From Podospora pseudoanserina (Eukaryota; Ascomycota; Sordariomycetes; Sordariales; Podosporaceae), in the NCBI RefSeq assembly GCF_035222485.1, contig NC_085922.1:2495001-2559000 (forward strand): 64,000 nucleotides of DNA, given 5' to 3'. Positions 44,184 to 55,803 of this stretch are shown here, piece by piece (positions within the stretch are counted from its first letter, which is position 1; each line of letters begins with the position of its first letter). The notes under the pieces are model-generated. The model was not told where the DNA came from and searched no databases. It saw only the letters and a program-made list of their open reading frames with translations. The translations under genes and the position numbers were made by a program.

Positions 44184-44617
44184 AGATGGGATGAGAAAGA
44201 GAGTGCAAGTTAGAAAGCTCTCCCTGGTGTGGCTTTTTTTTGGTGTCACGACTTGTTGGCGGCGGTGGCAGCAGTAGCAAAGCGCACAGCTCAACGACCG
44301 TTGCGACGTTGAAACGGTGATGGACCGTGCGTGCTACCCCTAGCTTGTTTCAATTCCATTCTTGGACTTTGCGCGCTTCCCAACTTGGGATGGAATTCTG
44401 GCCCAGTGCACCTTCCCACCCCTACATCAAATTCCCACTGTGTGCTTGGCACTTGTCACTTGTTCCCTCGGTGCGCCGCCTGCTGCCAACATCTGGACAT
44501 CAAACCGACCGTCTGTGACCATCAGGGTTCTCATTGTCAACCCCGTGCTGCTACTCCATACACTTCTGGATAGTACCCGATAAGACCGCGATATGCATTT
44601 GCCAATAAGAGATCTAG

Positions 44618-44657
<40 letters not shown>
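44618..44657. repeat. (CAA)n microsatellite
   Basis: About thirteen AAC/CAA units lie immediately upstream of the transporter ATG at 44679, probably in its 5' leader. CAA-rich leaders are unstructured. Confidence 0.9.
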
Positions 44658-44678
44658 GGCACAACAACAACCGCAGTG

Positions 44679-46353
44679 ATGAGCAGCGCGCAGGAACCTC
44701 TTATTTCGGCCTCGGAGCGGGTAGATGCTGGTGGGGATCATGATGAACAACAAGGCGATGAAGCCGGCGGTCTCGAATCCGGGAAAGCGATCCCCGCAGC
44801 GCCGAGTTGGTTTATCTGGCTGTTGACCTTGTCGGCGGGGATATCAGGGTTGCTGTTTGGTTGTATGTGTGCTTTCTCATCCTGATCTCACTCACGAAAT
44901 GCGTGGTGTTGACATCCAATCCCAAAGACGACACAGGCGTCATATCATCTACTCTCGTCTCCCTCGGCGAGTCCCTCTCCAACCGACCGCTTAACTCCCT
45001 CGACAAGTCACTCATCACCGCTTCCACCTCCCTCTTCGCGCTTTTGATCTCGCCGTTCTCGTCGGTTCTTGCCGATAGTCTCGGAAGGAAAAGAGTAATA
45101 CTCGTGGCAGATGTGCTGTTTGTTCTGGGAGCAGGGGTGCAAGCAGCATGCTCAACAGTCTGGGTGATGGTGGTTGGGAGGAGTATCGTTGGTATGGCGG
45201 TGGGAGCAGCAAGCTTCGTCGTGCCGCTATACATTGCTGAGCTGGCCCCGGCGGAACACAGAGGGAGGTTGGTGACCATGAACGTCATCTTCATTACATT
45301 GGGCCAGGTCGTTGCGTACATTGTTGGATATGGATTTGGGGAATATGGGCACCCAGAGACCGCGTGGAGATGGATGGTTGGCTTGGGAGGATTGCCAGCA
45401 GTGGTGCAGCTTTTCATGATGACGGTTATGCCCGAAACACCGAGATGGTTGGTCATGGTGGGGAGGGGATTGGAAGCTAGGGGTGTCGTTGAGAAAGTTG
45501 CTGGCGGAAAGGTTGCTGCCCGCGAGGTCGATGCTACGGTCAAAAGCATTGAGATCGAAGTTAGGGAAGAACAAGATGCAAGACGGCTGCGAAGAAGGAG
45601 AGGTGATAGCAAGGCCGGCTGGGCCGAAGGTTTCGACGAGCTGTTCAACATCAGGAGAAATAAGAGGGCGTTGGCGATCGCTTGCTTATTGCAGGGCTTA
45701 CAGCAATTGTGTGGTTTTGTAAGTTTTCCGATTATGAGCAATGGCGCATGTTCAATGCTAACACGGCGTCTCAGAACTCGCTCATGTACTTCTCGGCGAC
45801 CATCTTCGAGATGCTCGGCTTCCCGATCCCGACTCTTACCTCCCTTGTCGTGGCAGTCACCAACTTCGCGTTTACCTTGGTGGCTCTTCTCATCATCGAC
45901 CGCATTGGAAGAAGACGCATCCTTCTCTGGTCTATTCCATGGATGGTGTTTGGGCTACTCCTTGCTGCCTTTGGCTTCTTTCTGAGCGGAGTCACAGATA
46001 GCGATGCGCCCGGATCTCCAGTCGTCATCCTGATCAGCATCATGATCTATGTGGCAGGCTATGCGATTGGCCTCGGAAACGTCCCATGGATGCAGAGCGA
46101 GTTGTTTGCCCTCAACGTGCGGTCGCTGGGAAGCGGCATAGCAACGGCCACAAACTGGGGCGCCAACTTTGTCATTGGCCTGACCTTCTTGATGTTGATG
46201 GACTTGTTGGGCCCGCCGCTGACGTTTACCCTATACGCCTTGATCTGCATTGGAGGGTACGTGTTGATCTGGAGATTCTACCCAGAGACAGCCGGCTTGT
46301 CTCTCGAAGACGCTGCCTCGCTGTTGGAGGATGACAATTGGGGTGTGAGGTGA
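44679..46353 (+). CDS. MFS sugar/myo-inositol-type transporter
   Basis: Three exons: join(44679..44862, 44928..45718, 45775..46353), 517 residues. The start is the ATG at 44679 (MSSAQEPLISASERV). Intron 1 (65 nt) splits the Tyr codon in LLFGYDTGVIS, and intron 2 (56 nt) falls in QQLCGFNSLMYFSATIF; both joins restore family signatures. Other signatures are GRKRVILVADVLF, VPLYIAELAPAEHRGRLV, PETPRWL and the terminal PETAGLSLED. Twelve hydrophobic segments are visible. The FNSLMYFSATIF element is the form seen in fungal and plant proton/myo-inositol symporters (Itr1-like), so inositol is the likeliest substrate, but other polyols or sugars cannot be excluded. It is plasma membrane by family. It is divergent from the dehydrogenase. 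Confidence 0.92.
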
Positions 46354-48178
46354 TTTGAGGTGAGGTGAGATACAGCCTCACAGTGGAGACGAACCGAATG
46401 GCTGGCGCCATCTAGAACCATCGTGACGCACCCATGCAAGCCACTCCAGCGGGAAGTGAGCAGCAGAAAAAAGCTTGACGTCCATCCGAGATGGATCCCC
46501 TCACGGCCCGAAGGGCAGGGTTCCTGATTGCGCGGAAGAGTCCGTAACATCGTGAACTCACCTCGAACTGCAAGGCTACTGGCGGCTAGAATCGGCAATT
46601 GGCGGGATTAAATGGTCTGAACAGCCTTGTTGGGCAGCAAGAAAACATGGGAGGCGGGACAGCCCATGAGTCGGTTCGTATCGACTATCGTCAAATTGTG
46701 GGAAAGGGGAAATCATCCGTCAATGGGAAAAAAGTTTTCACCTGCGCTCCCCCATGTCTCGTATCCACATGGCAATTCAAATGAAGCTGTTGTATCGTGG
46801 GAAGCGTGGACGGAAAAAAAACGTTAGTCCGGTGTGGTGGTGTTGATTGTGATTGGCGAATTGCATGGGGGGGGGGTTGGTAGGCCACTGAGACCAGACG
46901 GCATTGACGTAATCCCGCAGCCACAAACCAAATGTCCGGAGTTTGGAGCTACGTCTCGCCTCCCGAGGTTCGTTTTTAAGAGGAGCAGATTCCCGTTTTA
47001 TATCCGCTCCAGCTGCTATCATGACACCGGATGCGGATGCGAAAGCATTCATCATCGTCAACATCCCGTCGTTCGGTGGTCGGGATTAATTCATTGCGAT
47101 CAGAGCTGAACACAAAATCTTGCTTGTGTCGGTGTAGGGGATCTAATGAGAGAACAAAACGGAGGGATTCTGGGCTCTTCTGATCTGATGTTAAAAACTT
47201 TCAGGACCCCACCAAGGACGCTGTCATGGTGGGGAATGGAAGTTGATAATGGGCCCAGCGGGGATCACCGGTTCGAGCTCCGTGACTCCGTCTTGCCTGC
47301 ATCGCCTGGAATGAAAAGGGGTGGTCCTTGTTTAGCTTCTCAATGGGCACCAGATTGGAAATGGGCAAAGGGTCGGTGTCCCCGCTACCAACAATGTGCA
47401 TCTTCCTTTTTGGTTCATGATTCAGCAACCTACGTTGATATCAATCAACGGCAGTTCTACAAGAAAAATGTCTCGTTCGAGTCATAGGGGTGCTGCTAGA
47501 GAGTTCTGTAGTTGACATGCAGTTCGATGCGGTTATCAAGCCGGAATGCTACAGCATTTGTACATATGTATGGTGGTGAGTAAGCCAAGGTGGGCTTCCC
47601 AAGAACGCGAAGTGCCGAGGCCGCATCGATCAACCTTGTCATCTGGTTTTTTTGTTGCGCCTCCGTGCGTGGCGCCGTTCGAAAGGCAACCCGGCCTCGG
47701 GAACGGGCACCAGCAAACCAGGGGGTGGGTGGACTAGACGCACTTTCACCGAGGAATTGGTGTGACAATTGGGCAAAAGAAGCTCCATTTTTCTTTGCTA
47801 TATCGATCTCCCGTTGGGTCTGAGAGTATCCCCCGTAGTATGCTATGACTGTGACCCTTCTATTGCCTTGGTAAGAAAATCCGGATAGGGATTACTCAAT
47901 CGGGTAGCTGAAGAACAACAGAGATCCAGGGGGGGGACTGGATGGTGGTCCCCCAGATGTCCTCGTCATTGTTATAAGATCTGGGCTCCCCCCTCTTGGA
48001 AAGATCTGATGGCAAAATCTTAATCAATCACTTACACCACGATTTGACGAACACTTCTGTTTCAAGTTGTTCGTTTTGGTATTAGTCTTTTTGGCTCTTC
48101 TCACAGTTCACTCGCCTGATATCACCACCAACCCTCAACACCAGATCAAGCAGCTTCTTCTCAGTGTCGATAGTGTCG
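46354..48178. other. Intergenic between two MFS transporter genes
   Basis: This is 1.8 kb with no recognised gene. It contains a G-run (46866-46874). The 100 bases before 48179 are C/T-rich and probably the leader of the next transporter. Frames up to 113 codons show no resemblance to known proteins. Confidence 0.5.
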
Positions 48179-50166
48179 ATGGGACCCAACATCGTCGACC
48201 GCGCCCTCGAGGCGGCAGAACACGACGCCGCCACCCCAATCTCACCAACCCCAACCCACCATGAGCTCCCCCACCGAACAAGCGCCGAGATTGAGCGCGT
48301 CATCTCCGCCAGCTCGGTATCCTCCGCCTCCTCCTCTCACTCGGCCCGGCCCCGCAGACCCTCCACCGTCGGCACCGGCATAGTCGGCGTGGGCATGTCC
48401 CGAGTCTCCACCTCCCGAGACCTCCCCCCAACCGAGCTCGGCCGCATCCAGACCGCCCGCAGCCAGCACAGCGCAACCGTCGGCCGTTCCCTCCGCTCCA
48501 GACGAAGCCGTGCCTCCCTCGTCAAGCCCCTTCCCCCTTTCGGCGCCGGAAAGCCATACCCACCCCTCCTACCCAATCAAGAGGACTTCGTCGTCGAGTT
48601 CGACGGCCCTGATGACCCCCTCCACGCTCAAAACTGGCCCATGGCTAAGAAGTACGTTCTCCCCCCCATCTTTCCCACTTATCCCTTCATCACTGCTAAC
48701 CACTCCCTAGACTTCTCACAGCAACAATGCTAGGCTACACAACAATGATCGCCTCCTTCGGCTCCTCCATCTTCTCCGCCGCCACCCGCGCCGTCGCAAC
48801 CGACTTTGGCGTATCCCCTGACGTCTCCCTCCTCGGTGTATCCCTCTACGTCCTCGGCTTCGCCACCGGCCCAACCTTTTGGGCTCCCCTATCCGAGCTC
48901 AAAGGCCGTCGCTTACCCCTGGTAGCCTCCATGTTCGGCTTCACCATCTTCAACCTCGCCTGCGGAACCGCCAAAGACCTCCAGACCGTCCTCATCACGA
49001 GGTTCTTTGCCGGTTTTTTCGGTGCTTGCCCCCTTGCTGTCGTTGCAGCTGTCTTCTCAGACATGTTTGACAACCGCACGCGTGGCATGGCCATCACCGT
49101 GTTCAGCATGACTGTCTTTACCGGTCCCATGCTGGCGCCGTTTATCGGCGGGTTCATGGTTGAGGATGAGAGCATCGGGTGGAGGTGGACGGCCTATCTC
49201 ATTGCGATCATGGGTGCTGTCGCTTTTATTATCGATCTGATCTTCCTCGAGGAGACCTATCCCCCTGTTATTCTGGTCAGCAAAGCCGCCGAGCTGAGGA
49301 GGAGGACCCTCAACTGGGGCATCCACGCCAAGCAGGAAGAGATTGAAATCGACGTCAAGGAGTTGATCACAAAAAACTTTTCCCGGCCGATGAGGCTTCT
49401 CTTCTGCGAGCCGATCGTCACGCTGTTGTCGGTATACATGGCGTTTATTTACGGGCTGCTCTATCTCTTTTTGACGGCGTATCCGTTTGTTTTCATGGGG
49501 GTCCACGGCATGTCTGCCGGTGTGGCTGGGCTCACGTTTTTCGGCATGATTATCGGGCAGATCATCGCCGGTGTTACCGTGTTGATGCAGCAGCCTTGGT
49601 ATGCGAGGAAGCTGGCTGCCAACAATGGGGTGCCGGTTCCTGAGTGGAGGTTGCCCTCTGTCATTGCTGGAGGTGTGGCTTTTGCGATTGGGTTGTTTTG
49701 GTTCGGGTGGACGGGTTTTACCAAGGATATTCACTGGATTTGGCCGACACTTTCTGGTTTGATGACGGGATTCGGGATAGCCAGCATCTTCTTACAGGCG
49801 CTGAACTACCTCGTCGATTCGTATCTGATGTTTGCCGCTTCGGCGATCGCGGGCAACACCTTCTTGCGGTCGTTGGCCGGAGCGGCCTTCCCGCTGTTTG
49901 CGAGATACATGTTTGAAGGGATGGGCACCCAGTGGGCCAGCACGCTTCTTGGTTGCATCGGTGTGGCGCTTGTGCCTATTCCGGTCATCTTTTACATGTT
50001 TGGTGATCGGATCAGGGCGAAGAGCGCTTATGCCCCGACCTTTGGTGCTGGGCCGGAAGTGGCGGAGAGCGAGACGGGGGATGATTCTGAGCTCGGGCAC
50101 GGAGAGAAGGAGGCGCCTGGCAGCGTGCCCAGGACGGACATGGATGCTGCCCAGAGGGCAGTCTAA
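48179..50166 (+). CDS. MFS transporter, DHA1 (drug/polyamine:H+ antiporter) type
   Basis: Two exons: join(48179..48651, 48711..50166), 642 residues. The start ATG at 48179 gives MGPNIVDRALEAAEHD. The 59-nt intron (GTACGT...CCCTAG) joins NWPMAKK to LLTATMLGYTTM. Residues 1-155 are a disordered Ser/Arg-rich cytosolic N-terminus ending in the family motif DPLHAQNWP. Twelve membrane segments follow, with ELKGRRLPLVASMFGF (loop 2-3 motif) and FTGPMLAPFIGGFM (motif C, typical of antiporters). A central loop lies between TM6 and TM7. The closest group is the fungal DHA1 family (Tpo1/Flu1-like), which exports polyamines or drugs at the plasma membrane; the substrate here is unknown. No cluster enzymes flank it. 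Confidence 0.92.
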
Positions 50167-52613
50167 TGGTTGAGAAACAAGATGGAGAGGAAACTGGATC
50201 ATGTCGTTTGAGCATTGGCGTTTTGGACATTTGGTTTTGGTGCATTTTTTGGAGAGGAACGAACTCGATACCCAGCTGTGCATAGATATTGGTTGACTCT
50301 GATGCATGATCAACGAGATAATGTAATAATGGTTTTTGCGTTAAACTAGACTTTGTTAGCTCTCCAATGATGCGAATTAAAGTACTCGGCCTAGTGGTAA
50401 AGTGTCATAATGTGCTTCAGACCAAGATCTAAGGAATATCGTTACCCCAGTACTAGCCGGTGGGCCGGGCCGGGGCATCACCAGGTGGGAACAAGATCAA
50501 GAAACGCATGATGCTAAAGTGGTGACTGGAGACGGGAAACCTGGTGTGGGTTGTCACCCCTGAACCTGGGCCTGGGTTGACTTGAGCAAGAGAAGTGGGG
50601 GTTGCTTCATTTCAGGGGTTGTGGGGGAGGAGTAGATAATCCTTGTTGCGCATCATTCCCCAGCGATAGCGATAACTTTATTCCTGCTTTGGGCAAAAGA
50701 TCGATTCCAAGGGTCTCGAGCTCGAGAGAGAGGGAGGGGTAAATCCTTTAATTTCTGCGCCAGGCCCCCGCGATTCGGTCTTGCTCTCGATTCTTGAGTC
50801 TGTCTGACGGCAAATGCGAATCTAGCATGTTGCTTTTCGTCTTGTGGGTTTCTCCGAGGGACGGTGTAAGTCGGCAGCTCACCAGTCGAATTCCTGTTCT
50901 TTTTCCCTCCAAGATTTTGTCTCAGTATCATATGAAAAGAAAGGGCAAACGCCACAGGGTCGTGTTCTGGGACAGCCACGCTGAGCAGACAGACCCGCCA
51001 ATATGGTATCGCTCCCAAAAAGATTAGTTTTGCGGGCAGACGTCCTGCAGGCCGGTATTAAAAGTCACGCCACGCGTCTGGCGTGGGGAGATAAGCATAG
51101 CCTGGGTGAAGTACTTGGATCGAGTACAAGAATTACAATCTGGCCGAGGTACGATGGGATAGTATCGGATCAAAAGTCGTGTTCGTGAATTTATCTTCCG
51201 CCAGCATGGCAACAGGAAATGCCTCAAGGACGACCGGGCGGTGTGGCGATGGATGCTGGTGCCCGGAAACTTGTTGTGTGTAACAAAGCAGCCAACATCT
51301 ACAGCCATCTGTCGTACCAATGATGGTGTGGGTGGCTGCAGGAGCTGCCAAGACTGATATCGTCTAAAGACACCTGCTCTTGGGCAGAATCAAGGGTCTC
51401 GCATGGCCTTTGATCGACGGTCAAGAAGTGGCTTGACACGAGACATTCTAGATAGCTGTCATTTGACTTCTGGATGGCATGTGGGTGACACTTGATAGAC
51501 GGCGTCGATCTATCTGGTTGCTCGTCTTACCCGGCCGAGTGTTGAAGTGCAACACTCGCGTCAGGAACACCGCTGTGTCGAACTGAACTGAAGAGCAAGT
51601 ATTGAATGCATGGGAGCTAGTAGGCGAATTCATGCTGAATATTCACTACTACCTACAGATACAATATCGTGGTGTCCCGCTGCACTGGAAAAGGCGGAGT
51701 GATGGGAGTGACGGGCAACGAGGGGCTGAGAAAAGTGTGGGGTTCTCCCCCACGTCCCTTCCTCCCCGGGCTCTTCCTTCCGTGTCCTGTCCGACTTCAG
51801 CCGACTGCTGTTTCCTCAACAACAGCCTCGCGACTTCCCAAACGGTGTCTCCATCACCGATCCAAATCATAAATAGGCACATCATCTGACCGGTACGTAA
51901 CCACCCCGCCAAGTCAACTGACGATGACAATGTCGGAGGGGTTGCACGAGAGAGCTCGGCGGGAGGGCTAGAGGTCAGAACCGAATCGTCCTGAAATTAT
52001 ATCAGGGCTGTGCCTCATCTTCGGTACTCAGCAGGGACCCTGGCAGATACACGCCCCCATCCCGCGTTGAGCAAGGTGCAGACGATGGAACCCATGCCAG
52101 AACAGGGCCAGCCAAACAGAGGCTTGTATTCCTTATCTCTAGCCATCAGTCAGCCAATGAAACAAACCACCATCTCCAGTCAACTCCCTTCTTGATATCA
52201 GCATCACTGTGGGGAGACATGCCCACCTGCGTAGCACACAAGTAAGAAGAGACCTGGGAGTAGTGGCCGTTAAGTACATATGATGTACATGGAGTACAAC
52301 TTGAGACATTTCATGACGCCGAGCATTGCCTTGCTGTAATTATAGTGTGTGGTGAGCCGGGTCGACGAACCGGAGATGTTAAGACGCCTCACCTCACACT
52401 ACCTGCGGCCGCCCCTCCGTCCAGTTGCTCCTTCCATCTGTACTTTTTTTCTCAACAATCCGGCGGCGAACTCGGGTACCCCTCTAGGTTTCTTTGAACA
52501 CCTGTCCCCAGAAAGGAGCGATTTCTTCAGTAAATACTACTTTTGTATTGTGCTTCTTCATCACACAACTACCACCGGCAGCATCAACAGCACAGTAACA
52601 CCATATCCGGGCC
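50167..52613. other. Intergenic, DHA1 transporter to pseudokinase gene
   Basis: No gene is recognised in 2.4 kb. A D-arm-like string near 50388 does not extend to a tRNA. The last 200 bases are C/T- and CA-rich and look like the promoter and leader of the next gene. Confidence 0.5.
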
Positions 52614-54525
52614 ATGACAACGACTCCTAACCGACGTCACAGCACCATGTGGTGGGACGACGACACCATTGAACGCACAGTCACACGCATGTTTGTGTGT
52701 AGCCATCTTATTCCTGAGGAAATCGAGCGACTCGACCGCACCCTGGGCTTTGGCGATGGCTTGACCGATGGGACTTATTGGGAGTGGATCGAGCAAAAGG
52801 CCAAGAGGATCTTCCTCATTCTTGTTGAGCTCAAAGTCCCTGACCAGATCTTCGGCGTGATTGACGACTCGTGGGACGACGAGGACCTGCCTATTGCTCG
52901 GGACCAAGTTGAGCGACTCGCCCTGACCCCTACTAGAGACAGCAGGCTGGAACAGGAATTCTACGAAAAGCAGTTTTACTATCTACTTCGACCTCTGCGC
53001 AAGGGCGAGCATGTCATCTACCAAGATAGCGAGGTGGTTCCGCTGGAGGTGGTCGAAAAGAAGCACGTCCCCGGCCAGACCCCTTTCTTCGACAAGGTCA
53101 TGCTTCCAAGCTACCCAGGAACCGTGTTCTGTCGTGTGAAGATGCCGATTGGCGGCGGCTACTCGAGCCCGGAAGACTTTCTGTTCGACGTGAACGGCAT
53201 TCGCAACGTCCAGAACGACCATCTCGCTTCTTACTGGGCGTCCTATGTTCAACAAGGCTATGGCTATGCCCTCTTCACCAATGCGGCCGACTACACTCTC
53301 AAGGGCCTCCTCACCACAACGCCAGCATGCTTCAAGAACATGGAGAAAAAGGCACGACGGCGACAGGTTATGGAATGGATCCACTGTCTCATTGACACGG
53401 TGTGTTTCCTTCACAACAGAGGCCTATCTCACGGCAACATCAAGCCTTCCACAGTCTTGTTTGCCAGCGAGAACCATATCTTCCTTTCAGACTTGCTTGG
53501 TTACACTGGACTGGACAGAAACTCGTTCGACAAAGAGTCATATGACTACGCGGCGCCGGAGCAGTGGTTTAAACCGAGCTCACCATCGTCAACTTCGTTT
53601 CACCGCCGAGGAACCGTGACATCCACGACAGCTTCACCTGAAAGCCCCAACTATATCACCAGCCGTTCCACCCCCGATTCCAGCCAGCACCCGATGGCCA
53701 TGATGCATGCACCCACGCCTCACCTGAGTCCCCAAGCGGCAGACATCTTTTCCCTCGGTTGCATAATTCTGGACCTCCTCAGCTTCCTGGTAAAGAAGCA
53801 CGGAAGACCGTTCGCAACACATCGGGCCGCAAAGCACAAGACCCCTAGCAGGGGCGGTGCTGTCCCTGACTCGTCGTTTCATCGGAACCTATCTCAGGTC
53901 GAGAGCTGGATGACCCTACTGGTCAAGGAAGCCCAGAAAAAGGAGAAGGACGACGACATATTCAAAGGCATCGCCCCTATGCTTCATATTGTTGAGCACA
54001 TGCTTTCCTCTCATCCTACCGACCGCCCTGACGCCCAAGACTTACAGACGAGAATGTACAAGATTTTAACGGATCATTGCGGGATTTTGGAGCCGCACTG
54101 TGTACATCAGTATGACAACGGCTGGGACTTTGGCATGGCAAGCCTGAAGCTTGACACCACTGGTAATAGACGAGCCAGTGGTGGTTCAGGACGTCACCAC
54201 CCACGGAACAGCATTGGAAGCAGGGGAAGCGGACGAAGCTCAGGTTCTGTTCAGGACCTGCAGGGCCAGGAAACCTTTCTAGTCCCTCGGCTCTCCAGGT
54301 CAAGGAGCTCTAGAGGACCTCCTTCCGTTGCATCGAGCCGGGCTCCCCTTTTCGCTGGTAAGCAACTTTTTTCTTTTGGCAACAGTCAACAGCGGCCTCG
54401 TTGGCCTACCAAAGTATCTCAACCATCGCTTTTCAGGAGCCAGTTACATAAGCGCGACGAAATGATTTCAATTTGTTGTCTCTTAACCGCCATCGTTGTT
54501 GCCACCAGAGAAAGAAGCTAACTAG
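52614..54525 (+). CDS. Kinase-fold protein with degenerate active site (pseudokinase)
   Basis: The ATG at 52614 opens a frame that runs unspliced to TAG/TAA at 54521 (635 residues). Alternatively join(52614..54357, 54509..54525) removes a 151-nt intron (GTAAGC...CACCAG, with CTTAAC as branch site) and ends APLFAEKEAN, 586 residues; I prefer the spliced form because the unspliced tail is hydrophobic and atypical. The middle resembles a protein kinase domain: FLHNRGLSHGNIKPSTVLF (263-283) stands where HRDLKPEN belongs, LSDLLGYTG (291-299) where DFG belongs, then YDYAAPEQW and DIFSLGCIILDLL. The catalytic Asp of HRD is Gly and the metal-binding DFG reads DLL, and I find no glycine loop or VAIK lysine. 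So it is probably a non-catalytic scaffold. The N-terminal 200 residues are specific and hydrophilic; the C-terminal tail is Ser/Arg/Gly-rich. The family looks conserved in filamentous ascomycetes, but I cannot name it. Confidence 0.82.
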
Positions 54526-55057
54526 ACATGCAGCAGCACCAAGAGAGGGTTGGAAAGGCCCAATGACGTTTTGGCAAACGGATTCGCGAATGATGGCCAC
54601 TAGGTAGAGAAGCAACATCTGCCCTATTTCTTCGTTTGTTCATTCATGGGATGGGGAGTTGGCGAAAACCTATGGGACCACAGGTCATTGCTTTTGTGAG
54701 ATCTCTTTGCATTCAGAGTCAACTGAATTTCTTTTGTTTTGATGATTTCTTTGGGAAGCACAGTGTCATGATGTTAAGAGAGGACGGGAGAAATGTGCAT
54801 ATAAATGGTGCATATGTCGGAATACATAAGGCTGGCGTTGTTTGGGAAGTGTAAGCATCGATACCCGGTGGAATTTAGCTGCCATGTTTTCTAGCAAGAT
54901 CTCATATCTCTTTTCGAGATTGTTGGGATAATTCATGATGCCGTCTTGATCACGGTAAGTGGCTCGAAGAAGTTGTTCATTTGTAGTCTGATATGCCTAT
55001 GATGTATGCTCCAAACATATACCTTGAAACCGCGCTCTTTCTTCAACAAATCAACAA
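54526..55057. other. Intergenic, pseudokinase 3' side to tRNA-Trp
   Basis: AT-richer sequence, probably including the pseudokinase 3' UTR. No gene is recognised. Confidence 0.55.
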
Positions 55058-55129
55058 GGCCTCGTGGCGCAACGGTAGCGCGTTCGACTCCAGATCGAAA
55101 GGTTATCCGTTCAAATCGGGTCGGGGTCA
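55058..55129 (+). tRNA. tRNA-Trp (anticodon CCA)
   Basis: A 72-nt cloverleaf can be drawn. The acceptor GGCCTCG (55058-55064) pairs with CGGGGTC (55122-55128) using two G-U pairs; the discriminator is A at 55129. The D arm contains GCGCAACGGTAGCGC, and the anticodon stem TTCGA/TCGAA carries loop CTCCAGA with anticodon CCA. The T arm is ATCCG-TTCAAAT-CGGGT. There is no intron. The sequence resembles fungal tRNA-Trp closely. Confidence 0.94.
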
Positions 55130-55803
55130 ATTCAAAGATGATGGAGAACCCCCCCTGTTAACTCAGGGGGCACGCACTCCGGATTTGATGTCTTTTTTAT
55201 GCCTCCTCTCCCTTCGAGGCCTAAATGTAGGTCTTTTGTCAAGTTTCTGAACGGCGGTATCCTGAATTTTTGGAGACCTGTGAGGAGAGTGGATATTTTG
55301 GAGATGGAGTTGATGTTCAGAGATGGCTGTGTTTTTAAGGGGAGATGGAGCCCAGGGTTAGGGTCTCAACGTGCAGGTTCCGGGTGCCAGCAGTTGGCAG
55401 GGGTTCGCTTGTGAGCTCATGGGGACCATGGATCTTGCGCCGCGCGGATCGTGTCCACAGCGCTATTCGTCCCCAGATTCGGCCATTGAAAGAGAACACA
55501 ACCACCGTTCGAACCCTCGACACCCACTTGGCGCCGCAAGATGCTGGTGCCCATCAGCAATGCTGGTGAATCGAGCGGTTTTAACGATCCAGCATAATAG
55601 ACAATCTCCTCTCCTTGGTCAGCAGCAAGCATACTAGCCTCTGTGTCTCTCTCTCTGCCTCTCTTCCCCTCTCTTCCAACGCAAGACAAGACGATACCCC
55701 CGACGACTTCCGAACGAACAATTGATAGACAAGACAAGACGGTCCGTACACTCCCTCGAACTCCTCCGATATCCCGAACGTCCCCGTAAAACACGAACAA
55801 GAA
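55130..55803. other. Intergenic, tRNA-Trp to Rgp1 gene
   Basis: A T-run at 55190-55197 may end tRNA transcription late. The 200 bases before 55804 are C/T- and AC-rich, a typical fungal promoter and leader. No further gene is recognised. Confidence 0.55.

Larger units (their letters stand above)
43997..44678. other. Divergent promoter region with microsatellites
   Basis: This lies between the dehydrogenase start (minus) and the transporter start (plus). It holds a (GAA)n tract at 44154-44183 and a (CAA)n tract at 44618-44657, the latter in the presumed 5' leader of the transporter. No gene is recognised. Confidence 0.6.

Noticed and set aside
42125-50166. Possible secondary-metabolite cluster (dehydrogenase, GFA-like protein, two transporters)
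   Set aside because: No backbone enzyme (PKS, NRPS, terpene cyclase), P450 or cluster regulator is present, and an inositol-type transporter and promoters of normal size argue for unlinked genes.
50385-50460. D-arm-like string CGGCCTAGTGGTAAAGTGTC
   Set aside because: No T arm or acceptor pairing follows within tRNA length; probably chance or an unrecognisable relic.
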